The notes below the pieces were generated by a model. The model did not search any database and was not told where the DNA came from. It was given only the letters and a program-made list of their open reading frames with translations. The position numbers and the translations under genes are program-made. Shown here in pieces: positions 24,542 to 35,116 of a DNA stretch of 64,000 nt. Numbering within the stretch: the first letter of the stretch is position 1; every line of letters begins with the position of its first letter. This DNA is from Pseudomonadota bacterium (GTDB taxonomy: Bacteria; Desulfobacterota; Desulfovibrionia; Desulfovibrionales; Desulfovibrionaceae): NCBI GenBank assembly GCA_023411815.1, contig JAEYOJ010000141.1, forward strand, positions 16,477-80,476. Direction: 5' to 3'.

Positions 24542-25858
24542 CTATTTCGTTCTGGCCTCAGCCGAGCGGGCGTGGGCTTCCAGGCCTTCCAGACGAGCCA
24601 AGCGGGCGATCTTGGCCGCGTTGTCGGATACGTATGCGCACGAAGTAGCCACAAGGCTGGTCTTCTTGCAAAAGGTTTCGACGGACAGGGCCGAGGCGAA
24701 ACGTGCGGTGCGCGTGGTTGGCAGCACATGGTTTGGGCCGGCGAAATAGTCGCCCACGGGTTCCGGACAGTGATTGCCCAGGAACACTGCTCCGGCATGC
24801 CGCACCTTGCCGACCAGGGACCACGCGTCGAACACGGCCAATTCCAGGTGCTCGGGGGCGATGGCGTTGACCAGCTCCACGCCGACCTTCATGTCAGGCA
24901 CGAGGACGATGCCTCCCCAATGCTTGAGCGCCTCGGCCGCGATATCCTGGCGGGGCAGCGTGGCGAGCTGCTTTTCCAGCTCATTCTTGACGCATTCGGC
25001 CAGATCGCGACTGACGGTCACCAGGATGGCGGCGGCAAGAGTGTCGTGCTCGGCCTGGGAGAGCATGTCCGCCGCCAGCCAGGCCGGATTGGACGATTCG
25101 TCGGCCAAAACGGTGATCTCGCTTGGCCCGGCCAGCATGTCGATGCCCACCTTGCCCATGAGCAGCCGCTTGGCCGTGGTGACATACAGGTTGCCCGGCC
25201 CGGCGATGACATCCACGGAGCGGACGGTTTCGGTGCCCAGGGCCAGGGCCGCGATGGCCCAGGCGCTGCCGGCGGCGTAGATTTCATTGATGCCAAGCAT
25301 GCCGGCCGTGGCCAGGATGTGCGGGTTGACCGTGCCGTCCTTGCGCGGCGGCGTGACCACGGCGATCTCGGGCACTCCGGCGACCTGGGCCGGGACGGCG
25401 TTCATGATCAGGCTGGATATGAGCGGCGTCTGGCCGCCGGTGCCTCCCGGCACGTAGAGCCCGACGCGGTCCACCGGACGCACGAGCTGGCCCAGCACCG
25501 TGCCGTCCTCGCGGGTGGTCATCCAGGACTGCTGGACCTGGCGCTGGTGAAAGTCGCGCACGTTTTCGGTGGCTTCGGCCAGTATCTCCAGATCGTTGGC
25601 CGGAATTTCGGTCATTGCGCGCTGGATGGACTCGTCCGGCACGCGCAGCATGGAGAGCTCGAAGGTGTCGCAGTCGAATCTGCGGGCATACTCGACCAGA
25701 GCCGCGTCGCCGCGTTCGCGCACGGCGCGTATGATATCCTTGACCGCCCCTTCGACCTTGGCCTCGCGTTCCTCATCCGGCGCGAAACGGCCGGCGCTCC
25801 AGGCTGCGAAGTCAGCGATCTGCACGAATGTGCTGATTTCGAATAAACGGCAGGGCAT
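24542..25858 (-). CDS. hisD: Histidinol dehydrogenase
   Basis: 438 aa. Zn- and NAD-dependent two-step oxidation of histidinol to histidine. The chain holds GLYVPGG, DVIAGPGNLYVT, ADMLSQAEHD (zinc ligands Gln-x2-His), APEHLEL with the catalytic Glu-His pair, and GPNHVLPTT. ATG 25858 follows AAGGAG at 6 nt; a longer frame from 25948 lacks support. No other his gene is nearby; its partner here is purC, and the two pathways are linked through AICAR. Confidence 0.96.
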   Translation of the reverse strand: MPCRLFEISTFVQIADFAAWSAGRFAPDEEREAKVEGAVKDIIRAVRERGDAALVEYARRFDCDTFELSMLRVPDESIQRAMTEIPANDLEILAEATENVRDFHQRQVQQSWMTTREDGTVLGQLVRPVDRVGLYVPGGTGGQTPLISSLIMNAVPAQVAGVPEIAVVTPPRKDGTVNPHILATAGMLGINEIYAAGSAWAIAALALGTETVRSVDVIAGPGNLYVTTAKRLLMGKVGIDMLAGPSEITVLADESSNPAWLAADMLSQAEHDTLAAAILVTVSRDLAECVKNELEKQLATLPRQDIAAEALKHWGGIVLVPDMKVGVELVNAIAPEHLELAVFDAWSLVGKVRHAGAVFLGNHCPEPVGDYFAGPNHVLPTTRTARFASALSVETFCKKTSLVATSCAYVSDNAAKIARLARLEGLEAHARSAEARTK

Positions 25859-25992
25859 GCAAGGCTCCTTGGCAGAAAATGGCAGCGTGCAAGCGCACAA
25901 GGATATAGAACACCGGTGCAAATGTCGAGGCAGAATGGTTCGGATCATGAATTAAAAGCATGCCTTGGTATCCAGCGTCAGACAGCTCTCGG

Positions 25993-26026
25993 AAAAAGAA
26001 AGGCCGGAACCCGAAAGTCCCGGCCT
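25993..26026 (-). terminator. Terminator of the downstream porin gene
   Basis: Minus strand AGGCCGGGAC/GTTCCGGCCT stem of 10 bp (one G-U pair) with a 6-nt loop and TTTCTTTTT tail, 30 nt after the porin stop. Confidence 0.85.
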
Positions 26027-26055
26027 GGCATGTCGGAAGGGAGAGACGACAAGGC

Positions 26056-27333
26056 TTAGAAGCTGTACTGGAAGCCGAAGGCGGCCTTCATGAGGGTGTC
26101 ATCGGGCGTGGCGGAGTTGTCGAAGCTCGGCTTGCCGTAGCCCAGTTCGACGATGGCGGCCAGGCTCTCATAGATCTGGTAGCGGGTGTTGAAGTCCACT
26201 TCCCAGTAGCTGTCGTCGGAGGTCAGCGCGGGCAGGGAACCGTTTCCGAAGCCGGCGTTGGTGCTGTTGGTGCCCTTGGCGAACAGGGCGACCACGTCAT
26301 GCGAAAGCCGCTCGATGAAGGTGATGTCGCGGGCGGCAACGCCGATCAGCCAGAAGCCGGGGGTGGCGCCACCCATATCCGTGGTGAAGGAGGAACCGTT
26401 GATCATGGAGCCGCCGATGCCCCAGTCGGAAGCGACGATGGGCATGGCGCCGTCGTTGTCGCTGTTCTGTGAGCTGTAGGCGCCGAAGAGCTGCAGCAGG
26501 GCGAAGTCAAGGGCCTTGTACTCGACCATGGCGTCGGCCAACCAGCCGTCAGTCTCGGCGGTATCGAGATCGGAGCTGGCATTGCCGTACACGAAGTCAG
26601 CGTAGATCACGATAGGATCGAGCAGGTCCATGTTGAAGGCCAAACCGCCCCACCAGAACTTGACGTCCTCGCCTTGAGCGGCTCCCAAGAAGTCGTTGTT
26701 CGCGCCGAGATTGGCATAGGTGAACCAGGGGGTCAGGGCCATGCCGTCCAGGGCCACGGGCAGGGCGGCAAAATAAGCGTCGAAGTCATTATTGGAGGTG
26801 GGGGTGGCAACCTCGCTCAAGCGGGTGAAGCCCACGGTCAGGCCGATCATGTCCGTGATGGGGGCGGACACGACGATGGCCGCGCCGTCATCGCCACCCA
26901 GGACCATGTTGCTGAATGCGCCGGAGCTGAACAGGGTGACGTCCTGCTCGCCAACGGTGGTCAGGATGTCGGTGTCCGGCCAGCGGAACTGGATGAAGGC
27001 GCGCTTGATGTGGAACGCGTCGCCATCTTCGTTTTCGCCGGCGGCATAAGCGGCGGAGCCCTGGCCCCAGGTCGCGTTGCCGTACTCGGTGTACAGCTCG
27101 CCCATCACGTTCTCGTTGTACACGAAACGGAACTGGGTGCGCATGCGGTGCTGGACAGTGAAGGTGTCGCCATAGGTGGTGGCGTTGTCATCATCGAAGT
27201 TGCCGAAGTTGCTGAGCACGTTGCCGTGCACGCGCCAGGAACCGGCGGCCTTGACGCCCAGCTCGGCGGACGCGGTGGCGGCCAGGCCCATGATCAGGGC
27301 GGCGGCGGCCACGAGGGTCACGATGCGTTTCAT
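26056..27333 (-). CDS. Outer-membrane homotrimeric porin (DVU0799 type), copy 1
   Basis: 425 aa. A signal peptide of ~23 residues (MKRIVTLVAAAALIMGLAAT, then SA) precedes a beta-barrel with alternating polar/aromatic strands ending in GFQYSF, the terminal phenylalanine used by the BAM machinery. The family is the abundant trimeric porin of Desulfovibrio. It is closely related to copy 2 just upstream, sharing near-identical strands such as NENVMGELYTEYGNA and HIKRAFIQFRWP. It probably forms a channel for small anions or nutrients; specificity is unknown. It has its own promoter and terminator. Confidence 0.93.
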   Translation of the reverse strand: MKRIVTLVAAAALIMGLAATASAELGVKAAGSWRVHGNVLSNFGNFDDDNATTYGDTFTVQHRMRTQFRFVYNENVMGELYTEYGNATWGQGSAAYAAGENEDGDAFHIKRAFIQFRWPDTDILTTVGEQDVTLFSSGAFSNMVLGGDDGAAIVVSAPITDMIGLTVGFTRLSEVATPTSNNDFDAYFAALPVALDGMALTPWFTYANLGANNDFLGAAQGEDVKFWWGGLAFNMDLLDPIVIYADFVYGNASSDLDTAETDGWLADAMVEYKALDFALLQLFGAYSSQNSDNDGAMPIVASDWGIGGSMINGSSFTTDMGGATPGFWLIGVAARDITFIERLSHDVVALFAKGTNSTNAGFGNGSLPALTSDDSYWEVDFNTRYQIYESLAAIVELGYGKPSFDNSATPDDTLMKAAFGFQYSF

Positions 27334-27413
27334 GGTCTTCCTTCCTTCTGTTGCGTTTTTGGCAAAAGACTGAAACCCTTCCGCGACATGCCAATGTTAA
27401 AACATAACACCAA

Positions 27414-27442
27414 CTTCTAGACCCCTTCAAGGTTGTTGGCAA
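27414..27442 (-). promoter_or_regulatory. Predicted promoter of porin copy 1
   Basis: Minus strand -35 TTGCCA (27437-27442), 17-nt spacer, -10 TAGAAG (27414-27419). The same layout, with the same -10 hexamer, precedes copy 2. An AT-rich tract (TATAAAAAATTAA) lies just upstream at ~27451-27476 and may act as an UP element. Confidence 0.6.
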
Positions 27443-27564
27443 CAAATATTTGGCGTTCAGTTTAATTTTTTATACCAATCAACCAGTCGAGTATAGCGGA
27501 ATATGGGCACGGAGTGTTGGTGGGATTAGCTGTACCCAACAGTGCGGCTTTTGGGCGGACAAAG

Positions 27565-27591
27565 AAAAAGCCGGAGCCCGAAGGCTCCGGC
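27565..27591 (-). terminator. Terminator of porin copy 2
   Basis: Minus strand GCCGGAGCC-TTCG-GGCTCCGGC, a perfect 9-bp stem with a UUCG-type tetraloop, followed by five T residues; 32 nt after the stop. Confidence 0.93.
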
Positions 27592-27623
27592 CAGGCGTGT
27601 CGGAAAAGGGAGAGGCGAAAGGC

Positions 27624-28949
27624 CTAGAAGCTGTACACGAAGCCGAAGGCGGCCTTCATGGCGGCGTCATCAGCCCTGGTGGAGTCGTCGAAGTCAGGCT
27701 TGCCGTAGCCCAACTCGACGATGGCGGCCAGGCTCTGGTAGATCTGGTAGCGGGTGTTGAAGTCCACTTCCATGTAGCTGTCGTCGGAGGTCAGGCTGGG
27801 AAGGAATCCGTATCCGCCGAAGCGACCAGGATTGAAGCCATTGTTGTCACTGGTGCCCTTGGCGTAGAGGAAGATCACGTCATGAGACAGCTTTTCGATG
27901 AAGGATATCTTGCGGGCAGCGGCGCCGGCCAGCCAGAAACCAGGAGCGGCGGGGCCCATGTCGACACCGAAGACGGAACCGTTGATCATGGAGCCGCCGA
28001 CGGTGAAGTCGGAGTCGATGAAGGGCATGGCGCCGTCGTTCTCTGGATCGTCGTTACGGGAGCTGTAAGCGCCGAAGACCTGCAGGATGGCGAAGTCAAG
28101 GCCCTTGAACTCGACCATGGCGTCGGCCATCCAGCCCTTGGTGCCATTAACGAGGCCGGTATAGCCGTCGTCGGCGGAGCCGTAAACGAAGTCGGCGTAG
28201 ATCACGATGGGATCAAACATGTTCATGTTGAAGCCGACGCCGGCCCACCAGACATTGGCGGTCTCGGTATCGGTGTTAAAGGTGGTATTCTGGCCAACGA
28301 TGCCGTAAGAGAACCAGGGCGCGATCTTCATGCCGTCCAGGGACACGGGCAGGGCGGCCAGGAAGACGTCGAAGTCGTTTCCGGAAGTGACGGGCCACGT
28401 CGCATTAGTCGGCCCAGTCTCCGTAACCTCGGACAGGCGGGTGTAGACCAGGGTCAGGCCGATGTTGTCAGTGATGGGCGAGGACACGGCGATGGCCGAG
28501 CCGTCATCGCCGCCCTGGACCATGTTGCTGAACGCGCCGGAGCTGGGGAAGGTGATGTCCTGCTCGCCGACGGTGATCAGGGCGTCGGTTTCGGGCCAGC
28601 GGAACTGGATGAAGGCGCGCTTGATGTGGAACGCGTTGCCATCAGCATTTTCGCCAGCGGCATAAGCGGCGGAACCCTGGCCCCACACGGCGTTGCCGTA
28701 CTCGGTGTACAGTTCGCCCATCACGTTTTCGTTGTACACGAAACGGAACTGGGTACGGGCGCGATGGCGGAGCGTGAAGGTGTCGTTGGCCGTGGTGGCA
28801 AGGTCATCATTGAAGTTGCCCATGTTGCTGAGCACTTGGCCGGACACGCGCCAGGTGCCGGCGGCCTTGACGTCCAGTTCGGCGGACGCCGTGGCCACAC
28901 AGCCCAGGACCATGGCGGCCAGGGCTATGAGGGACATAATGCGTTTCAT
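27624..28949 (-). CDS. Outer-membrane homotrimeric porin (DVU0799 type), copy 2
   Basis: 441 aa. Signal peptide ~1-23 (MKRIMSLIALAAMVLGCVAT, then ASA) and barrel ending GFVYSF. It aligns with copy 1 along the whole length but has an extra loop (TETGPTNATWPVTSG) and divergent extracellular segments such as the RFGGYGFLP region. A GGAAGGAAG tract serves as Shine-Dalgarno sequence in both copies. Tandem duplication is evident. The divergent loops suggest different permeation or phage/antibody-facing surfaces, which is inference. Confidence 0.93.
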   Translation of the reverse strand: MKRIMSLIALAAMVLGCVATASAELDVKAAGTWRVSGQVLSNMGNFNDDLATTANDTFTLRHRARTQFRFVYNENVMGELYTEYGNAVWGQGSAAYAAGENADGNAFHIKRAFIQFRWPETDALITVGEQDITFPSSGAFSNMVQGGDDGSAIAVSSPITDNIGLTLVYTRLSEVTETGPTNATWPVTSGNDFDVFLAALPVSLDGMKIAPWFSYGIVGQNTTFNTDTETANVWWAGVGFNMNMFDPIVIYADFVYGSADDGYTGLVNGTKGWMADAMVEFKGLDFAILQVFGAYSSRNDDPENDGAMPFIDSDFTVGGSMINGSVFGVDMGPAAPGFWLAGAAARKISFIEKLSHDVIFLYAKGTSDNNGFNPGRFGGYGFLPSLTSDDSYMEVDFNTRYQIYQSLAAIVELGYGKPDFDDSTRADDAAMKAAFGFVYSF

Positions 28950-29034
28950 GGTGTCTTCCTTCCTTCATGTTGCGTTTTTTTGCAAAATCCGAGGCAACCC
29001 TTTCCGACACGCATATCCTGAGAGATACAAAAGG

Positions 29035-29063
29035 CTTCTAGCGCTTTTCAATTAGGCAGGCAA
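29035..29063 (-). promoter_or_regulatory. Predicted promoter of porin copy 2
   Basis: Minus strand -35 TTGCCT (29058-29063), 17-nt spacer, -10 TAGAAG (29035-29040). An AT-rich tract (GGTAAAAAAAATTATACC) lies upstream around 29090-29107, similar to the tract before copy 1. Confidence 0.6.
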
Positions 29064-29222
29064 TGGAAAAAATCCACTTTTTTGGCGTTGGGTATAATTT
29101 TTTTTACCGTACAAAAAATTAAACTCTACCTGCCGGGATTCACTTTCACTTCAGAAGGATTATAGCAACTGACCAAGACCTCGGCCGCGGTGCGGCCGAA
29201 TATCCCAATCCAAGCGAGCAGC

Positions 29223-31037
29223 ATGTTCATCTTCGAATCCAAGGCCTTCAGCCAGGAGCCCGGCGTCTACCTCATGAAGAGCGCCCAGGGCCGCATCCTG
29301 TACGTGGGCAAGGCCAAATGCCTGCGCAAGCGGCTTGCGTCCTATTTCCGCTCCAGTTCCGCCCTCACGCCCAAGACGCGGTCGCTGGTGGCCAGGATCG
29401 AGCGCATCGACACGCTCATCACCGCCACGGAAAAGGAGGCCCTGCTCCTGGAGGAGAGCCTCATCAAGAAGCACCGGCCGCGCTACAACGTGCTTTTGCG
29501 CGACGACAAGCAGTACGTCCTGTTCCGGCTGGACAGGCACAAGGACTTCCCGCGCCTGGTCATGACCCGCAAGGTGACCCGGGACGGCTCTATCTACTAC
29601 GGGCCGTTCACATCATCCGTGGCCGCGCGCGAAACCTGGAAAGTCATCAATAAAGTCTTTCCGTTACGGAAATGTGGCGACCATGTCTTCGCCAATCGCG
29701 TGCGCCCGTGTCTGAACTACCACATCGGCCGCTGTCTCGGTCCATGCGTGAACGAGGTGGACAAGGGCGAATACCGTCGCCTTGTGACCCAGGTGGAGAT
29801 GCTCCTGTCGGGCCGGTCGGGTGAGCTGGTGGCCAATCTTGAGGCCGAGATGCTCGCGGCCTCTGAGGCCCTGGAATTCGAGCGCGCGGCCGCGCTGCGC
29901 GACCAGGCCGCGGCTGTGCGGAGAACCGTGGAACGCCAGACCGTGGTCCTGCCAGAGGAACGCGACATGGACGTGATGGCTCTGGCGCCGGCGGGCAACG
30001 GCCTGTCCCTGGGGCTGTTGTTCATCCGGCAGGGGCGGCTCCTGGGCCACAAGTCTTTCTTTTTTTCGGGCATGGAGCTGGAAGACGGGCCCGAAGTGGT
30101 TTCCAGTTTCCTGGCGCAATATTATACGCCGGCTCGTTACATCCCCCCGCGCATCGTCATGCCTTTTCCGCCTTCGGAAGAGGAGGACGGGGTGGTGCAG
30201 CTCCTGGTGGAGCGCCGGGGCGGGCTCGTGATCCTGGCCGAGCCCCGCAGCCTGGCCGAAAAGGAGCTCATCGACAGGGCCAAACGCAATGCCCTGGAGT
30301 CCATACGTTCTGCCGAGCGACAGCCAATCACGGATTTGCTTGGCCGCAAGCTCGGTTTGCCTGCCGAGCCCCGGCGCATCGAATGCGTGGATGTCTCGCA
30401 CCTGGGGGGCGAGGGCATGCGCGTGGGGCAAATAGTATATATGGATGGAGAGCCGCTCAAGGATGACTACCGCACGTATTCCTTCCCGGAGCTGGAAGGC
30501 ACGGCCGACGACTATCTGGCTCTGGCGTCCTGGGCCAAAAGGCGCGTGGAGTCCGGAGAGCCCTGGCCGGATCTGGTGCTCATCGACGGCGGCCGGGGAC
30601 AGCTTGCGGCAGTCGAGCGCGCCCTGGGCGAAGCGGGGCAGCCGAACCTGTTTGAGCTTGCCTCCATCGCCAAGGCGGGCCGGCGCGCCGGCGAGCTGGA
30701 AGACTTGATCTTCAGGCCTGGACGCAAGAATCCGCTGCCGCTCAAGCCTGGCAGCCCGGAGCTGCTTTTTCTGCAGCGTCTGCGCGATGCCGCCCATAAT
30801 CATGTCCTGGGACGTCAGCGCCAGGGACGGCGCAAGCGGGTGCTGCAAAGCGAGTTGCTGTCGCTTCCGGGCATCGGTCCCAAAACCGCCCGTCTGCTTT
30901 GGGAGCGCTTTGACTCGCTGGATGCCATGCTCAAGGCCGGGCAGGACGAGATCAAATCCATACCCGGCATGGGCGGCAAGCGCGCCGAGCGAATCCTCGC
31001 GGCATTGGGCGATCTGCGCAAGTCGCGCGGGAGCTGA
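29223..31037 (+). CDS. uvrC: Excinuclease ABC subunit C
   Basis: 604 aa from ATG 29223. It makes both incisions in nucleotide excision repair. The N-terminal GIY-YIG nuclease holds PGVYLMKSAQGRILYVGKAK. A UVR motif lies near residue 205-235 (LEAEMLAASEALEFERAAALR). The C-terminal RNase-H-like nuclease holds CVDVSHLGGEGM and VLIDGGRGQLAA, and tandem helix-hairpin-helix motifs end the protein (LPGIGPKTARLLWERF ... IPGMGGKRAERIL). A GTG at 29190 is an alternative start, but family alignment favours 29223. It is not adjacent to other uvr genes. Confidence 0.96.
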   Translation: MFIFESKAFSQEPGVYLMKSAQGRILYVGKAKCLRKRLASYFRSSSALTPKTRSLVARIERIDTLITATEKEALLLEESLIKKHRPRYNVLLRDDKQYVLFRLDRHKDFPRLVMTRKVTRDGSIYYGPFTSSVAARETWKVINKVFPLRKCGDHVFANRVRPCLNYHIGRCLGPCVNEVDKGEYRRLVTQVEMLLSGRSGELVANLEAEMLAASEALEFERAAALRDQAAAVRRTVERQTVVLPEERDMDVMALAPAGNGLSLGLLFIRQGRLLGHKSFFFSGMELEDGPEVVSSFLAQYYTPARYIPPRIVMPFPPSEEEDGVVQLLVERRGGLVILAEPRSLAEKELIDRAKRNALESIRSAERQPITDLLGRKLGLPAEPRRIECVDVSHLGGEGMRVGQIVYMDGEPLKDDYRTYSFPELEGTADDYLALASWAKRRVESGEPWPDLVLIDGGRGQLAAVERALGEAGQPNLFELASIAKAGRRAGELEDLIFRPGRKNPLPLKPGSPELLFLQRLRDAAHNHVLGRQRQGRRKRVLQSELLSLPGIGPKTARLLWERFDSLDAMLKAGQDEIKSIPGMGGKRAERILAALGDLRKSRGS

Positions 31038-31201
31038 CGGGAGTCGGAACGCGAAGGGAGATGTTCCGGCGGCGGGCCATGCCCAAGGCGTACGCCAATG
31101 GCAGGTGCATACGCGATTGCGCATTCCGGGCGGACTTTCCGCGGCCTGTGAAGCGCTTGCCGGAGCGGAGGCGGGCGCGACCTGCGCTTGCTCATAGCGT
31201 G

Positions 31202-31240
31202 AAAAAGGAAAAGCCCTTTGGATGTACTCCAAAGGGCTTT
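31202..31240 (-). terminator. Terminator behind tRNA-Asn
   Basis: Minus strand AAAGCCCTTTGGA/TCCAAAGGGCTTT, a perfect 13-bp stem with a 5-nt loop and a T-rich tail, 8 nt beyond the tRNA 3' end. On the plus strand it may also stop uvrC transcripts. Confidence 0.9.
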
Positions 31241-31247
31241 AAACTTC

Positions 31248-31323
31248 TGGCTCCCCGGCACGGACTTGAACCGCGAACCTAGTGGTTAACAGCCACCCGC
31301 TCTGCCTATTGAGCTACCGGGGA
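31248..31323 (-). tRNA. tRNA-Asn(GUU)
   Basis: 76-nt cloverleaf on the minus strand with acceptor TCCCCGG/CCGGGGA, encoded GCCA and T-arm GGTTCAAGTCC. Anticodon loop CTGTTAA gives GTT (31288-31290). Confidence 0.96.
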
Positions 31324-31443
31324 AAGTGCTCCGCGCTAGCGGCGAGGTAGGGGATTAAATGAATCTCAACCGCTCGTCAAGGGTATTTTTATTTGCTGAG
31401 GAAAAAAAAGAAAAGCTGCATCTTGAGGCACAATTTCTGTTCC

Positions 31444-31472
31444 TTGACGCTCCAAAATAATTGGCTTAACCA
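31444..31472 (+). promoter_or_regulatory. Possible promoter of the lysS-lol-bam-lpx block
   Basis: -35 TTGACG (31444-31449), 17-nt spacer, TAACCA (31467-31472). The -10 is a weak match. It sits in the 298-bp gap between tRNA-Asn and lysS, which otherwise shows nothing I can name. Confidence 0.35.
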
Positions 31473-31621
31473 CATCGGGTTCCTGAAAGCGCGGCAACTC
31501 AGGCCGCGCAAAGTTTGCATGGACAATATTTAGGATTCCGTTCGCCATACAGCTCGCACCCTTGCTGTCCGCCGGGCGGCAAGCCATGCATCGGAAAAGT
31601 CACTCGCACGGAGTCGTTGCG

Positions 31622-33193
<1,572 letters not shown>

Positions 33194-33196
33194 TTC

Positions 33197-34426
33197 ATGA
33201 AATTTGAATTCACTATCGCCTTGCGGTATCTGCTGGCCCTGCGCAAGCAAGCCTTCATTTCCGTGATCTCCTTGTTCGCGGTGCTTGGCGTCTGCCTGGG
33301 TGTGGCATCGCTCATCGTGGTCATGGGCGTCATGAACGGCTTTTCCACTGACTTGCGCGACAAAATTCTCGGCGTCAATGCGCACGTCATCGTCATGAAC
33401 GCCCATGGGGCCGTGACAGGCGCCGACGAGATCGCGCGGCTGGCCAAGGGCGTTCCCGGCGTCACGGGGGCCACGCCTTTCATCTATTCCGAAGTCATGG
33501 TTTCCACACCACGGGGCGTCAAGGGTGTTGTCTTGCGCGGCATCGAACCCGAGAGTTCGGGCAAGGTGCTTTCTCTTTCCAAGGACATGCTCGCAGGAAA
33601 GGTTGAGGATCTGAATCGAGAGGATACGAATCCCGGAATAATCATAGGCCAGGAACTGGCGGCGCGCCTTGGTTTGAGCGTGGGCAGCCTCGTCAATCTC
33701 CTCTCGCCCACGGGAAGCAAATCGGCTGCGGGCTTCATGCCCAAGGTCAAGTTCTTCACTGTGACTGGCATTTTCAAGACCGGGATGTTTGAATACGATT
33801 CGAGCCTGGCCTATGTCAGCCTTGCTGCGGCAAGGGACTTGCTGGGCTTCACGGGGGATGTCGTCTCGGGCATTGAGTTGCGCCTGGCCGATGTATACGC
33901 TGCTGATCGCGTTTCCCGGCAGGTCGAAAGCTCGCTTGGGGGATACCCGTTCCTGGTGCGCAACTGGATGGAGATGAACGCAAATCTTTTCGCAGCCCTT
34001 AAGCTGGAAAAGACGGCCATGTTCATTTTTTTGGTGCTGATTGTTCTCGTGGGCTCCTTTTCCATCATCACGACGCTGGTGATGCTCGTTATCCAGAAGA
34101 CGAGAGATATTGCGGTGCTCATGTCCTTGGGCGCGAAGCCCAGGGAAATACAACGCATTTTCATGCTGCAGGGCACGGCCATCGGCGTTCTGGGTACGTT
34201 CCTGGGTTATATGTTGGGGATACCCGTAAGTCTGCTGCTCAAGAGATACCAATTCATCGAGCTACCTCGGGATGTATATCCCGTTGACTACCTGCCTGTG
34301 CGGTTGGAGCTTTTGGATTTGACCTTCATTGGATTGGCGGCCTTAGGGCTTTGTTTCGTCGCAACGCTTTACCCGGCACGGAAGGCCGCGCGGCTCAATC
34401 CCGCGGACGCCCTGCGCTACGAATAA
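33197..34426 (+). CDS. lolC: Lipoprotein-releasing ABC transporter permease (LolC/LolE family)
   Basis: 409-aa inner-membrane protein with one N-terminal helix (FISVISLFAVLGVCLGVASLI), a large periplasmic MacB-like domain and three C-terminal helices in an FtsX domain. With LolD it extracts lipoproteins from the inner membrane for transfer to LolA. Only one permease is present, so it probably works as a homodimer (LolF-like) rather than a LolC/LolE pair. It starts 3 nt after lysS stops and ends 3 nt before lolD. Confidence 0.92.
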   Translation: MKFEFTIALRYLLALRKQAFISVISLFAVLGVCLGVASLIVVMGVMNGFSTDLRDKILGVNAHVIVMNAHGAVTGADEIARLAKGVPGVTGATPFIYSEVMVSTPRGVKGVVLRGIEPESSGKVLSLSKDMLAGKVEDLNREDTNPGIIIGQELAARLGLSVGSLVNLLSPTGSKSAAGFMPKVKFFTVTGIFKTGMFEYDSSLAYVSLAAARDLLGFTGDVVSGIELRLADVYAADRVSRQVESSLGGYPFLVRNWMEMNANLFAALKLEKTAMFIFLVLIVLVGSFSIITTLVMLVIQKTRDIAVLMSLGAKPREIQRIFMLQGTAIGVLGTFLGYMLGIPVSLLLKRYQFIELPRDVYPVDYLPVRLELLDLTFIGLAALGLCFVATLYPARKAARLNPADALRYE

Positions 34427-34429
34427 AAC

Positions 34430-35116
34430 ATGTCTGATACTCCGCTCTACCAGCTTCGTGAGGTGGGCAAGGAGGTTGCGGGTCCGGCTGAACGGCTGGT
34501 CATCCTGCGCCGTATCGACCTGAATGTCATGGAAGGCGAGTCCATCGCCATCCTTGGCGCTTCTGGGTCGGGCAAGACCACACTCCTACACCTGTTGTCC
34601 ACCCTCGACACGCCATCCTGGGGAGAAATCACCCTGCGCGGCCGCAACTTGGCGGCCATGAATGGCGATGCCAGAGCCCAGCTCCGTAACCGTGAGATCG
34701 GGCTCATCTTTCAGTTCCACCATTTGCTCCCTGAGTTCAACACACTGGAGAACGTGGCCATGCCCGGCATCATTGGCGGCTTGCCCAAGCACAAAGCCTT
34801 TGACCTGGCCCGGGAGGCCTTGGGGCATGTCGGCCTATCCGAGCGCACGGAGCACCTGGTGACAACTCTCTCGGGCGGCGAGCGGCAGCGGGCGGCCATT
34901 GCCCGCGCCATTCTCATGAAGCCGCAAGTGCTCCTGGGTGACGAACCCAGTGGAAGCCTGGACGAGGCCAATGGGGAGAAAATCGCCGATCTGCTACTTC
35001 GCCTGAACCGGGAGCTCGGGATGACTCTGGTTGTTGTCACACACAACCAGGGCCTTGCACAGCGCATGGACAGGCGTCTGGAGTTGCACGCAGGGGAGCT
35101 GCATGCCCAAGCGTAG
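34430..35116 (+). CDS. lolD: Lipoprotein-releasing system ATP-binding protein LolD
   Basis: 228-aa ABC ATPase: Walker A GASGSGKTT (near 43), Q-loop IFQFHHLLPEF, signature LSGGERQRAAIARA and Walker B VLLGDEPSGSLDE. It powers the LolC-type permease encoded immediately upstream. Its 3' end overlaps the bamA start by 14 bp, implying coupled translation of lipoprotein trafficking and outer-membrane assembly genes. Confidence 0.95.
   Translation: MSDTPLYQLREVGKEVAGPAERLVILRRIDLNVMEGESIAILGASGSGKTTLLHLLSTLDTPSWGEITLRGRNLAAMNGDARAQLRNREIGLIFQFHHLLPEFNTLENVAMPGIIGGLPKHKAFDLAREALGHVGLSERTEHLVTTLSGGERQRAAIARAILMKPQVLLGDEPSGSLDEANGEKIADLLLRLNRELGMTLVVVTHNQGLAQRMDRRLELHAGELHAQA

Noticed and set aside
24506..25846. 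446-codon plus-strand frame opposite hisD
   Set aside because: Antisense artefact; His/Gly/Asp/Arg-rich composition typical of reversed GC-rich codons.
27450..29021. 523-codon plus-strand frame opposite porin copy 2
   Set aside because: It is antisense to a clear porin with signal peptide, promoter and terminator; its Gly/Val/His-rich composition is the mirror of barrel codons.
29664..31232. 522-codon minus-strand frame opposite uvrC
   Set aside because: Shadow of GC-rich codon usage; no domain, and uvrC is unambiguous.
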